DNA from: Streptomyces calvus
GTDB taxonomy: Bacteria; Actinomycetota; Actinomycetes; Streptomycetales; Streptomycetaceae
DNA: 64,000 nucleotides
Reading direction: 5' to 3'
Assembly: GCF_006782915.1 (NCBI RefSeq)
Contig: NZ_VCNP01000056.1
Location: 806,001-870,000, forward strand
In this document: positions 40,620 to 49,341 of the stretch, in pieces
Layout: every line of letters begins with the position of its first letter
Numbering within the stretch: position 1 is the stretch's first letter
Notes under the pieces: model-generated
Seen by the model: only the letters and a program-made list of their open reading frames with translations
The model's database searches: none
Told to the model about the DNA's origin: nothing
Translations under genes and position numbers: made by a program

Positions 40620-41371
40620 GCGACTTCGAGGGCCTGACGGCCCTGGTGACCGGCGGCGCCTCCGGCATCGGCCGGGCCACCGCCGGCCTCCTCGCCCGGC
40701 GCGGCGCAAAGGTGGCCGTCCTCGACCTCGACCCGTCACCGGTCGGCGACCCCCTCACCGGCTACGCCGCCGACGTCACCGACGACGCCTCGGTGCGCGC
40801 GGCGGTCGCCGCCGCCGTCCACGACCTGGGCGGCCTGGACGTACTGGTCAACAACGCCGGCATCGGCGCGCAGGGCACCGTGGAGACCAACTCCGACGCG
40901 GAGTGGCACCACGTCTTCGACGTCAACGTGTTCGGCATGGTCCGCACCGCCCGCGCCTGCCTGCCGCACCTGCGCGCCTCCGCGCACGCCGCGATCGTCA
41001 ACACCTGCTCCATCGCCGCCACCGCCGGCCTGCCGCAGCGCGCCCTGTACAGCGCCACCAAGGGCGCGGTGTACTCCCTCACCCTCGCCATGGCCGCCGA
41101 CCACGTCCGCGAGGGCATCCGCGTCAACTGCGTCAACCCGGGCACGGTCGACACCCCGTGGGTCGGCCGGCTGCTCGACGCCGCCGACGACCCCGCCGCC
41201 GAACGCGCCGCGCTCGAGGCCCGCCAGCCCACCGGCCGCCTCGTCACGGCCGACGAGGTCGCGGCCGCCGTCGCCCACCTCGCGAGTCCGCTGTCCGCCG
41301 CCACCACCGGCACCGCCCTCGCCGTCGACGGCGGCATGCAGGGACTGCGGACGCGCCCGGCGGGCCGGTGA
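40616..41371 (+). CDS. SDR-family dehydrogenase of the fucose-type pathway
   Basis: A 251-aa classical short-chain dehydrogenase: cofactor loop VTGGASGIGRATAG, LVNNAGIGAQG, Ser in NTCSIAATAG, YSATKGAVYSLTLAMA with Tyr and Lys, and VNCVNPGTVDTPW. The Asp at the end of the second strand (VLDLD) favours NAD+. In the non-phosphorylative L-fucose route such SDRs oxidise either fucose or 2-keto-3-deoxyfuconate. The C-terminal motif TGTALAVDGG is intact. ATG 40616 has AAGGAG 10 bp upstream, and its stop overlaps the next gene's start, so the genes are translationally coupled. Confidence 0.9.
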   Translation: MSDFEGLTALVTGGASGIGRATAGLLARRGAKVAVLDLDPSPVGDPLTGYAADVTDDASVRAAVAAAVHDLGGLDVLVNNAGIGAQGTVETNSDAEWHHVFDVNVFGMVRTARACLPHLRASAHAAIVNTCSIAATAGLPQRALYSATKGAVYSLTLAMAADHVREGIRVNCVNPGTVDTPWVGRLLDAADDPAAERAALEARQPTGRLVTADEVAAAVAHLASPLSAATTGTALAVDGGMQGLRTRPAGR

Positions 41372-42360
41372 ACCGGCACCGGCTCGGCCGCACCGGCGTC
41401 GAGGTCACCGGACTGGCCTTCGGCGCCTCCGGCATCGGCAACCTGTACACCGAGGTCGCCGAAGAGGAGGCGTACGAGGCGGTGCGGGCCGCCTGGCGGC
41501 GCGGCATCCGCTACTTCGACACCGCCCCGCACTACGGCCTCGGCCTCGCCGAACGCCGCCTCGGCGCGGCCCTGCGCGAGCACTCGCGGGACCGCTACAC
41601 GGTGTCCACGAAGGTGGGCCGCCGCCTGGAACCCGCCGACGCCGGCGGCGACGACCTCGCCCACGGCTTCGCCGTGCCCGCCACCCACCGCCGCGTCTGG
41701 GACTTCACCGCCGACGGCGTACGGCGCACCCTGGAGGCGAGCCTGGAACGCCTCGGCCTCGACCACGTCGACGTCGTCTACCTGCACGACCCCGACGACC
41801 ACGCCGAGCAGGCCTTCCACGAGGGCTATCCGGCCCTGGAACGGCTCCGCTCGGAAGGCGTCGTGCGTGCGATCGGCGCCGGCATGAACCAAACGGCGAT
41901 GCTGACCCGCTTCGTCCGCGACACCGACGTCGACGTCGTGCTGTGCGCCGGCCGCCACACCCTCCTCGACCAGAGCGCCCTGGCCGACCTGCTGCCCGCC
42001 GCCCTGGAACGCGGCACCTCCGTCGTCGTCGGCGGCGCCTTCAACTCCGGCCTGCTCGCCGACCCGAAACCCGGCGCGACGTACGACTACGCACCCGCAC
42101 CGGCCGGGTTGCTTCAGCGCGCGCTGCGGATGAAGGAGGCCGCCGAGCGCCACGGCACCACCCTGCGCGCCGCCGCCCTGGCCTTCTGCGCCGCCCACCC
42201 GGCCGTCGCGAGCGTCCTGGTCGGTGCCCGCTCGGCGGCCGAGGTCCACGACTGCGCCGACCGGTTCGCCGCCCGCGTGCCCGCCGCCCTCTGGCGGGAG
42301 CTGCGCGCCACCGGCCTGCTGCCGCCCGACGCCCCCGTACCCGCCGAGGAGCCGCCGTGA
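41368..42360 (+). CDS. Aldo/keto reductase (L-fucose/D-threo-aldose 1-dehydrogenase type)
   Basis: A 330-aa AKR barrel. RLGRTGVEVTGLAFGASGIG opens the protein; IRYFDTAPHYGLGLAERRLG contains the Asp and Tyr of the active site; YTVSTKVGRRL supplies the Lys; and VVYLHDPDDH the His. These features and the operon context point to oxidation of L-fucose (or D-arabinose) to its lactone with NAD(P)+. GTG 41368 overlaps the SDR stop; its own stop overlaps the lactonase start. A DUF-free, soluble cytoplasmic enzyme. Confidence 0.88.
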   Translation: MNRHRLGRTGVEVTGLAFGASGIGNLYTEVAEEEAYEAVRAAWRRGIRYFDTAPHYGLGLAERRLGAALREHSRDRYTVSTKVGRRLEPADAGGDDLAHGFAVPATHRRVWDFTADGVRRTLEASLERLGLDHVDVVYLHDPDDHAEQAFHEGYPALERLRSEGVVRAIGAGMNQTAMLTRFVRDTDVDVVLCAGRHTLLDQSALADLLPAALERGTSVVVGGAFNSGLLADPKPGATYDYAPAPAGLLQRALRMKEAAERHGTTLRAAALAFCAAHPAVASVLVGARSAAEVHDCADRFAARVPAALWRELRATGLLPPDAPVPAEEPP

Positions 42361-43196
42361 CCGTCGACGCGCACCACCACGTCTGGGACCTGACCGTCCG
42401 CGACCAGGACTGGCTCACCGGACCCGAACGGGCGCCCCTGCGGCGGAACTTCACCCTGGCCGACCTCGCGCCCGAGGCGAGCGCGGCCGGCGTCGACCGG
42501 ACCGTCCTGGTGCAGACGGTCACGGTCCCCGAGGAGACGCCCGAACTGCTCGCGCTCGCGGCCGCACACCCCCTGGTCGCGGGCGTCGTCGGCTGGACGG
42601 ACCTCACCCGCCCCGACATCACCGACGAACTGGCCCGGCTGCGCGACCTGCCCGGTGGGGACCTGCTGAAGGGCATCCGCCACCAGGTCCAGGCGGAGGC
42701 CGACCCCGAGTGGCTGCTGCGCGCCGACGTACGGCGCGGACTGGCCGCCGTCGCCGCCGCGGGACTCGTGTACGACCTGGTGGTGCTGCCGCACCAGCTG
42801 CCGGCGTGCGCCCGGGCGGCCGCCGCGCTGCCCGGTCTCACCTTCGTCCTCGACCACGCCGGCAAACCGCCCGTCGCCTCCGGCGCCGTCGAACCCTGGG
42901 CGTCCGGCGCCCGCGCCCTGGCCGACCTGCCCCACACCGTGTGCAAGCTCTCCGGCCTGGTCACCGAGGCCGCCCCCGGATCCTGGAGCCACGCGGACCT
43001 GCGCCCGTACGCCGACGTCGTCCTGGACGCCTTCGGCCCCGGGCGCACGATGTTCGGCTCGGACTGGCCGGTGTGCACCCTGGAGGCCGCGTACGGCGAC
43101 GTCCTGGCCACCGCGCGGGCACTGACCGGTCACCTCGACGACGCCGGACGCCGTGAGGTCTTCGAGACCACCGCCGTGCGCGTCTACGACCTCTGA
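42357..43196 (+). CDS. Amidohydrolase-family L-fuconolactonase-like enzyme
   Basis: A 279-aa metal-dependent hydrolase of the COG3618 group that opens sugar lactones. TVDAHHHVWDLTVRDQDWL carries the HxH motif; LLKGIRHQVQ and FVLDHAGKPP give the Lys/His and His ligands; FGSDWPVC the metal-binding Asp. In the pathway it converts fucono-lactone to fuconate for the dehydratase three genes upstream. GTG 42357 overlaps the previous stop. It ends the operon; its 3' end overlaps the convergent membrane protein gene by 13 bp. No sugar transporter or terminal aldolase/hydrolase gene follows. Confidence 0.9.
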   Translation: MTVDAHHHVWDLTVRDQDWLTGPERAPLRRNFTLADLAPEASAAGVDRTVLVQTVTVPEETPELLALAAAHPLVAGVVGWTDLTRPDITDELARLRDLPGGDLLKGIRHQVQAEADPEWLLRADVRRGLAAVAAAGLVYDLVVLPHQLPACARAAAALPGLTFVLDHAGKPPVASGAVEPWASGARALADLPHTVCKLSGLVTEAAPGSWSHADLRPYADVVLDAFGPGRTMFGSDWPVCTLEAAYGDVLATARALTGHLDDAGRREVFETTAVRVYDL

Positions 43197-44605
43197 ACCG
43201 CCCCCGCCAGCCGGGTCGGCGGCAGGAACTCCCGCACGTACGTCCGCTCCCAGCAGGCGCCCGTCTCCCGCAGCTCCCGCCAGGTCGTGTAGCGGTAGCG
43301 GAACAGGCGGGCGCGGACGTACCGGGGCGGCGCGTCCGCCGGGAACGGGGAGCGGCGCAGCAGCCTCAGCGTGTCGCGGTCGTTCTCCAGCAGCCGCTCC
43401 ACCAACGCGCCGAACCACGGCCCCGCGTACGCCGGCGACAGCGCGGCGAACCACATCAGCCAGTCCAGCCGCAGATGGTACGGCGCGAACTGGCGCGGCC
43501 AGCGCCGCGGATCGCCCGGCTTGCCCTTGAACTCGTACTCCCGCCAGTCGGAGTCCTGGCGCGGTGCCTCGTCGGCCGTGCCCTCCACGACCACCTCGTA
43601 CCGGATCCGGCTGACGCTGCCGAACGCGCCGTAGGTGTTCACCAGGTGCAGCGGGTCGAAGGAGCGGTTCATCACCTGGCGGCGGGAGAGCATGTTGCGG
43701 ACCGGCTGGTAGGACAGTCCCAGCAGCAGCGCGGACACCGCGAGCACGACCACCACGAACCACAGCGGCGCGCCGGGCACGGCGGGCGGATCGGACGGGA
43801 ACCGGACCGCCGACAGGGCCAGCACGATCGTGATCCAGTTCAGCCAGGCGAAGTTGCCGGAGAGCACCAGCCACAGCTGGGTGACGATCATCAGCGAGGC
43901 GGCGGCGGTGGCCACCGGCTGCGGGGTGAACAGCAGGAACGGCACGACGAGCTGGGTGACGTGGTTCGCGGCCACCTCGACCCGGTGCAGCGGCTTGGGC
44001 AGATGGTGGAAGAACCAGCTCAGCGGACCCGGCATGGGCTGCGTCTCGTGGTGGTGGTCCAGGCAGGTCAGTTTCCGCCAGCACTCGTCGCCGCGCATCT
44101 TGATCAGTCCGGCGCCGAACTCCACCCGGAACAGGACCCACCACAGCAGGAACAGCACCACGACCGGCGGCGCCACCTCGTCGTTGCCGAGGAACACCGC
44201 GAGGAAGCCGACCTCGAGGAGCAGCGACTCCCAGCCGAACGCGTACCAGGTCTGCCCGACGTTCACGATCGACAGGTACAGCGCCCACGGCACCAGCCAC
44301 AGCAGCATCGCCCCCCACAGCGGAAGCAGCGAGTCCACTCCCGCCAGCAGCGCCGCCGCCACCGCGCAGCCCGCCCAGGCGCAGAGCGCGAAGAACCGGT
44401 CCGAGTAGTGCAGGTGGAACAGGCTCGGCGACCGCCGCGGCGGCACCCGCTCCAAAAACCGCGGCACCGGCAGCATCCCGCGCTCCCCGATCAGGGCCCG
44501 GAACTGCAGCGCCGCCGTCAGGAACGCGACCAGGTACAGGCCGGCCAGTGCCCGCTGGAAGACCGTCCGGCTCAGCCAGTAGTCGGCTGCGGTGAACCAC
44601 TCCAC
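43184..44605 (-). CDS. Lipase maturation factor-family membrane protein
   Basis: A 473-aa protein with about seven to eight hydrophobic segments in its first 330 residues and a soluble C-terminal domain. Landmarks of the LMF family are visible: WLSRTVFQRALAGLYLVAFL, VGQTWYAFGWESLLLEVGF, EFGAGLIKMRGDECWRKLTC, PMPGPLSWFFHHLP, and in the C-terminal domain RIRYEVVVEGT, FAPYHLRLDWLMWFAAL. In animals LMF1 folds lipases in the ER; the bacterial role is unknown. GTG 44605 is preceded by GGAGGGAGCGAGG. It is divergent from the PP2C phosphatase gene. Confidence 0.88.
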   Translation of the reverse strand: MEWFTAADYWLSRTVFQRALAGLYLVAFLTAALQFRALIGERGMLPVPRFLERVPPRRSPSLFHLHYSDRFFALCAWAGCAVAAALLAGVDSLLPLWGAMLLWLVPWALYLSIVNVGQTWYAFGWESLLLEVGFLAVFLGNDEVAPPVVVLFLLWWVLFRVEFGAGLIKMRGDECWRKLTCLDHHHETQPMPGPLSWFFHHLPKPLHRVEVAANHVTQLVVPFLLFTPQPVATAAASLMIVTQLWLVLSGNFAWLNWITIVLALSAVRFPSDPPAVPGAPLWFVVVVLAVSALLLGLSYQPVRNMLSRRQVMNRSFDPLHLVNTYGAFGSVSRIRYEVVVEGTADEAPRQDSDWREYEFKGKPGDPRRWPRQFAPYHLRLDWLMWFAALSPAYAGPWFGALVERLLENDRDTLRLLRRSPFPADAPPRYVRARLFRYRYTTWRELRETGACWERTYVREFLPPTRLAGAVQRS

Positions 44606-44745
44606 GGGCCTCGCTCCCTCCGTCGGCGCCCGCCGGCCCCGTGACCCTCCGTGTACCACCGGGCGGGCGCGGCTACCCGCGCGGCCACGGCGACCGAGCC
44701 GTCCCAGCGGTCGAAGAATCGGGGGAACCCTGGCATGGTGAAGCC

Positions 44746-46842
44746 ATGGCTGATCGGGGAGCGAGCCCCCTGTCACTCCCGGACGACTGGCCGGACCACC
44801 CGGATCCGATCCTGGCGCTCAACCGCATGGGCAGTTTCGACTGGGACCTGGACGCCGGGGTGATGCAGATGGACGCCCAGGCGCACGAGATCTTCGACGT
44901 GCGCCCCGACGAGTACGACGACCGCCCCGAGAGCCTGGGCAAGCGGGTGCCGCCCGGCGAGGCCCGGCGCCTGGACGCCGTCGTCTCGAACGCGCTGAAG
45001 GACGGCAGCGAGAACTACGGCGCCTACTTCCGTGTCCGCTGCCGCGACGGCTCCCTGCGCTGGACCCACACCCAGGGCTACATCCGCCGGGACGGGACGG
45101 GCAGGCCCCGCCGCATCATCGGCATCGTCCGGGACGCCACCCAGGAACTCGGCGACGCCGCAGCCCGGCGCGACCAGGCCGCCCAGCAGGACGCCCGCCG
45201 CCGGCAGACCAACGTCGTCCAGCTCACCACCGCCGCCCTCGCCCACGCCCGCACCGTGCAGGACGTCATCGACGTCCTCAAGGACACCCACGGCCTCACC
45301 CACCTGGGCGCCACCAGCCTGGTCATGGGCCTGCTGGAGGCCGACCGGATCCGGCTCATCGCCGAGGGCCCCGAGGGCAGCTTCGTCCCGGGCACCGAGA
45401 TCACCCGGATCGACGACCCGTACCCGATGAGCGACGCGGTGCGCACCCTCAGCCCGTGCTTCATCGAGTCCCCGGAGGAGTTCGCCGAGCGCTACCCGAA
45501 GCTGTGGCGGGGCCTCACCGACCTCAGGATCACCTCGGCGGCCTATCTGCCGCTCATCGTCCAGGCCCGCCCCATCGGTGCCATGGGCCTGCTCTACAGC
45601 GACCGGCACGGCTTCTCCGCCGACGAGCGCAACATCCTGGTCGCCCTCGGCAGCAGCATCTCGCAGAGCCTGCAGCGCGCCATGTTCTACGAGCAGGAGA
45701 TGGACCTCGCCCAGGGCCTGCAGCAGGCCATGCTGCCGCGCACCATCCCCAGCGTGCCCGGCGCCGACCTGGCCGTGCGCTACCGGGCCGCCACCATCGG
45801 CGGCACCGTCGGCCGGGACATCGGCGGCGACTGGTACGACCTCATCCCGCTGCCCGGCGGCAGGGTCGGCGCCGTCATCGGCGACGTCCAGGGCCACGAC
45901 ACGCACGCCGCCGCGGTCATGGGCCAGCTGCGCATCGTGCTGCGCGCCTACGCCGCCGAGGGCCACCCGCCCGCCACCGTGATGGCCCGCGCCTCGGTGT
46001 TCCTGAACGAACTCGACACCGACCGCTCCGCGACCTGCCTGTACGCCGAGGCCGACCTGGCCACCGGCGTGCTCCAGGTGGTCCGGGCCGGGCACATCGA
46101 CCCGCTGGTGCGCCGCACCGACGGCTCCTGCCGCCGTGTCTTCGTCCCCGGCGGACTGCCGCTCGGCCTGTCCGCGGACTTCGGCCGGCTGGACTACCCG
46201 GTCGCCACGGTCGAGCTCGACCCCGGCGACACCCTGCTGCTGTGCACCGACGGCCTGGTCGAACAGCCCGGCGCCGACCTCGACGACGGCATGGAGGCCC
46301 TGGCCGCCCAGATCGCCGCCGGCCCCGACGACGTGCGCGAGCTCGCCGACCGGCTCATCGACGTGGCGGAGGAACGCGGCGGCGACGACGACGTGGCGCT
46401 GCTCCTGCTGCGCCGCCGCGTCCTGGACCACGCGCGCCCCGGCGGCCGGCTCAAGCAGGACGTGCCGCCCGGCGACCCGGAGGCGCTCTCCGAGACCCGG
46501 CGTCTGATCCGCACCGCGGTCGCCGGCTGGGGTGCGCGCGACCGGGCCGACGAGATCGAACTGGTCGCCGACGAGATGATCACCAACGTGCTGATGCACA
46601 CCGAGGGCTCCGCGGCCGTCACCGTGCGGATGCTCACCGGCAGCGAGCGGCGCGTCCGCGTCGAGGTGGAGGACACCTCCAGCGCCCTGCCGCGCCGCCG
46701 CGAGGCGGGGGAGGCGGGCGTCTCGGGCCGGGGCCTGCAGCTCATCGAGGTCCTCACGGACGCGTGGGGCGTGGAGGCGCGCGGCGGCGGCAAGTGCGTG
46801 TGGAGCGAGTTCGTGGTGGCGGACGGGACCGGCACGACCTGA
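44746..46842 (+). CDS. PAS-GAF-SpoIIE (PP2C) phosphatase with HATPase domain
   Basis: A 698-aa cytoplasmic signalling protein that combines sensing, phosphatase and anti-sigma kinase-like parts. PAS (about 20-135, NRMGSFDWDLDAGVMQMDAQ), GAF (about 165-325), SpoIIE/PP2C phosphatase (about 345-560; GRDIGGDWYDLIPLPGGR, VIGDVQGHD, RGGDDDVALLLL with metal Asp residues) and RsbW/SpoIIAB-type HATPase (about 580-690; ELVADEMITNVLMHTEGS, GRGLQLIEVLTDAWG). Such fusions control alternative sigma factors by partner switching. No anti-anti-sigma gene is adjacent. ATG 44746 is used; the Shine-Dalgarno is weak. Confidence 0.92.
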   Translation: MADRGASPLSLPDDWPDHPDPILALNRMGSFDWDLDAGVMQMDAQAHEIFDVRPDEYDDRPESLGKRVPPGEARRLDAVVSNALKDGSENYGAYFRVRCRDGSLRWTHTQGYIRRDGTGRPRRIIGIVRDATQELGDAAARRDQAAQQDARRRQTNVVQLTTAALAHARTVQDVIDVLKDTHGLTHLGATSLVMGLLEADRIRLIAEGPEGSFVPGTEITRIDDPYPMSDAVRTLSPCFIESPEEFAERYPKLWRGLTDLRITSAAYLPLIVQARPIGAMGLLYSDRHGFSADERNILVALGSSISQSLQRAMFYEQEMDLAQGLQQAMLPRTIPSVPGADLAVRYRAATIGGTVGRDIGGDWYDLIPLPGGRVGAVIGDVQGHDTHAAAVMGQLRIVLRAYAAEGHPPATVMARASVFLNELDTDRSATCLYAEADLATGVLQVVRAGHIDPLVRRTDGSCRRVFVPGGLPLGLSADFGRLDYPVATVELDPGDTLLLCTDGLVEQPGADLDDGMEALAAQIAAGPDDVRELADRLIDVAEERGGDDDVALLLLRRRVLDHARPGGRLKQDVPPGDPEALSETRRLIRTAVAGWGARDRADEIELVADEMITNVLMHTEGSAAVTVRMLTGSERRVRVEVEDTSSALPRRREAGEAGVSGRGLQLIEVLTDAWGVEARGGGKCVWSEFVVADGTGTT

Positions 46843-46873
46843 CCGCACCGGCCCCCGGTGGCACTCTTGTCGT

Positions 46874-47737
46874 ATGCCGGAACTCCCCGAGGTCGAGGCG
46901 CTCAAGGACTTCCTCACCGAGCACCTGGCCGGCCACGAGATCGTGCGGGTGCTGCCCGTGGCGATCAGCGTCCTGAAGACCTACGACCCGCCGCTCACGG
47001 CCGTCGAGGGCCGCGAGGTCACCGCCGTGCGCCGGTACGGCAAGTTCCTCGGCCTCGAGACGGACGGCGGCCCGCACCTCGTCACCCATCTGGCCCGCGC
47101 CGGCTGGCTGCAGTGGAAGGACCGGCTGCCCAGCGGCCCGCCCCGGCCCGGCAAGGGCCCGCTCGCCCTGCGCGTCGCGCTGGAGAACGGCGCCGGCTTC
47201 GACCTGACCGAGGCCGGTACCCAGAAGCGGCTCGCCGTGTACGTCGTCGCGGACCCGCAGGAGGTGCCGGGCGTCGCCCGGCTCGGCCCGGACCCGCTGG
47301 CCGACGACTTCGACGAGCGGCGCCTGGCGGACCTGCTGGCCGGGGAGCGCCGGCGGCTCAAGGGCGCGCTGCGGGACCAGGGCCTGATCGCGGGCGTCGG
47401 CAACGCCTACAGCGACGAGATCCTGCACGCGGCCCGCATGTCCCCGTACAAACTGGCCGCCTCCCTCACCCCTCAGGAGACCACCCGGCTGTACGAGGCG
47501 CTGCGCACCACGCTCATCGAGGCGGTGGAACGCTCCCGCGGCGTCGCGGCCGGACGGCTGAAGTCGGAGAAGAAGAGCGGGCTCAGGGTGCACGGCCGCA
47601 CCGGGGAGCCCTGCCCGGTGTGCGGGGACACCGTCCGCGAGGTGTCCTTCAGCGACTCCTCGCTGCAGTACTGCCCGACCTGCCAGACCGGCGGCAAGCC
47701 CTTGGCCGACCGCAGGCTCTCCCGCCTGCTGAAGTGA
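46874..47737 (+). CDS. Fpg/Nei-family DNA glycosylase/AP lyase
   Basis: Removes oxidised bases and cuts the resulting abasic site. The 287-aa protein starts MPELPEVEALKDFL: the N-terminal Pro is the Schiff-base nucleophile, followed by Glu3. Lys57 lies in RRYGKFLGLE. The H2TH segment (LIAGVGNAYSDEILHAARMS) is intact. The C-terminal zinc finger has CPVCGDTVRE and YCPTCQTGGKPL, with four cysteines. The substrate preference between 8-oxoguanine and pyrimidine lesions is not obvious. The start lacks a Shine-Dalgarno, with CACTCT about 9 bp upstream, so it may be leaderless; it lies 31 bp after the phosphatase gene. Confidence 0.92.
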   Translation: MPELPEVEALKDFLTEHLAGHEIVRVLPVAISVLKTYDPPLTAVEGREVTAVRRYGKFLGLETDGGPHLVTHLARAGWLQWKDRLPSGPPRPGKGPLALRVALENGAGFDLTEAGTQKRLAVYVVADPQEVPGVARLGPDPLADDFDERRLADLLAGERRRLKGALRDQGLIAGVGNAYSDEILHAARMSPYKLAASLTPQETTRLYEALRTTLIEAVERSRGVAAGRLKSEKKSGLRVHGRTGEPCPVCGDTVREVSFSDSSLQYCPTCQTGGKPLADRRLSRLLK

Positions 47738-47856
47738 ACCCGCGGCGGTGGACCCGGGTGGTGAGCCCGTGGCGGTGAACCGGCGGCTGGAACGCCGCGG
47801 CAGGGAGTCCTGCGGCGCGGGGAAGCCGCGGCGGTGGACCCGGGGCCCCGGCCGTC

Positions 47857-48510
47857 TTACCCGGGCCGCAGGGTCACCAGTGGCTCCCCGTCCGCCGTGC
47901 GCACCTCGTAGCGGGCGATCTCCTCCGGGTGCAGCGCGGCCCCGCCGAGCATCGTGTGGGGGCGGGCGTCGTGCCGGGGCATGCTCCAGCTGGTCACCGT
48001 CTCCTCGGAGCCGTCCCGGCCGACCACCACCAGATGGCAGGCGCGCGGCCCCGCGCCGTCCTTGACCCTCAGCTCGACGTGACTGCCCCAGACCTGCTCC
48101 TCGGTGGTCACCCGCGCCCACACCCCGGACCGTTCGTCCGTCGCCGCGACGCTCACGGCGCTCCGGCCGGCGTCCTCGGTCACCAGCGCGATCGCCGGTG
48201 CGGACACCGCGAACACCACCGAGGCGGCCAGCGCCGGCAGCAGCCGGCGACGGCCCGAGCGGTGGCGCGCGGCCACCTCCGACAGCAGCCGGTCCAGCAG
48301 CCTCGGCCCGGGCTTCGCCAACGGGTGCACCAGCCGCGGAGTGGACTGCCGGTACAGCATCAACTGCCGTGCGGCGGGCCCGAACTCGGTCACCTGGATG
48401 GCACAGCGAGGGCACTCCATGAGGTGGTCCTCGAAGCGGAAGGCGTCCGCCTCGTCCAGCACGCCGAGCGCGTAGGCGCCGACATCGCGATGCCTCTCCA
48501 GGGACCTCAT
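47857..48510 (-). CDS. Zinc-binding (zf-HC2) membrane anti-sigma factor
   Basis: A 217-aa anti-sigma factor. The N-terminal sigma-binding domain has the ZAS motif His29-x3-Cys33-x2-Cys36 in EDHLMECPRC. One transmembrane helix follows (about 90-110, PALAASVVFAVSAPAIALV), then an extracytoplasmic domain rich in beta strands (WGSHVELRVKDGAG, CHLVVVGRDGSEE). It should hold the ECF sigma factor encoded 0.8 kb upstream inactive until an envelope signal arrives. ATG 48510 has GAGG 7 bp upstream. A different, unknown gene lies between it and the sigma gene. Confidence 0.88.
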   Translation of the reverse strand: MRSLERHRDVGAYALGVLDEADAFRFEDHLMECPRCAIQVTEFGPAARQLMLYRQSTPRLVHPLAKPGPRLLDRLLSEVAARHRSGRRRLLPALAASVVFAVSAPAIALVTEDAGRSAVSVAATDERSGVWARVTTEEQVWGSHVELRVKDGAGPRACHLVVVGRDGSEETVTSWSMPRHDARPHTMLGGAALHPEEIARYEVRTADGEPLVTLRPG

Positions 48511-48683
48511 GCCGAATCCTCGTGCCGTTGGGTGGGAGTGGGGTCACTCCTTGCTCCCACCGGTACGCACCGGGCAGCGGAATCACTCAAGCCACGTGCC
48601 GAATCGTGACCCGGGGATGCGGAGCCCTGTGGCCCACCAACCGGCCGGTCCTCCCGGTGACCCGGCTCGCCGGATCCCGGGAC

Positions 48684-49205
48684 CTAGAAGAGGTGGATCG
48701 CGAGGTGGCCGAGCGGCAGCCCGAGCTGCCAGGCCGGCGTCCACACCTTCGGGCCCTCGTCCTCACCGGTCACCGCGCCGCCGCCCGGGACCGCGTTGAG
48801 ATCGGGCGCGAGCAGCTCCGTCTCCCTGAGCCAGCGCCAGGCCGCCCGGGCCAGCTCCAGCGCGGGATCCGGAGCGGTCCGGCCGGACGCGCCGGCGGCC
48901 GCCTCCAGGTCGGCCAGGCGTTCCTGTACCCACTCCTGCCACGGCTGGTCGTAGGCGGTCAGGGACAGCCAGGTCTCCAGCTGGGTGACCACCCGGATGC
49001 CGGACAGCTCGCCGTCGGTGTCGGACAGGAAGACGGTCAGCGCCAGCGCGTCCCGGCCGGCGCGGAACTCGAAGGACGTCGGCGGCATGAGATCGCCGCT
49101 GCGCAGCAGCTCGTCGGCGATGTACTCGGCGTACAACCAAGCCATGGGGACGGTCAGTTCACCGTCACCGGTGCCGTCCGTGCTCTCTCGACCTCTGTGC
49201 AGCAT
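48684..49205 (-). CDS. Hypothetical protein between ECF sigma and anti-sigma genes, 173 aa
   Basis: I do not recognise a domain. The protein is soluble and acidic: PMAWLYAEYIADELLRSGDL, then strand-rich FRAGRDALALTVFLSDTDGE, a Trp-rich helix LETWLSLTAYDQPWQEWVQE, and a C-terminal end GLPLGHLAIHLF. ATG 49205 is preceded by GGAGGAAGGCAGGAAGG, a strong ribosome-binding region. It is the middle gene of three on the minus strand (sigma, this gene, anti-sigma) with gaps of 136 and 173 bp. A role as co-regulator of the sigma factor is possible but only contextual. Confidence 0.6.
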   Translation of the reverse strand: MLHRGRESTDGTGDGELTVPMAWLYAEYIADELLRSGDLMPPTSFEFRAGRDALALTVFLSDTDGELSGIRVVTQLETWLSLTAYDQPWQEWVQERLADLEAAAGASGRTAPDPALELARAAWRWLRETELLAPDLNAVPGGGAVTGEDEGPKVWTPAWQLGLPLGHLAIHLF

Positions 49206-49341
49206 CCCTTCCTGCCTTCCTCCGGTGCGTGCGCGTCGCCCGAACCCGGGCCCCCGGTCCGGAACACGGATGAGGACAGCCGATTACTGATCCGGGGTCA
49301 TCGGCAAGGCGCTTTACGGAGGTTTGACTCGACCGCCGGTT

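Noticed and set aside
45456..46976. A 506-codon + strand frame inside the phosphatase gene
   Set aside because: Arg/Pro/His-rich out-of-frame shadow; the true frame carries PAS, GAF, PP2C and HATPase motifs.
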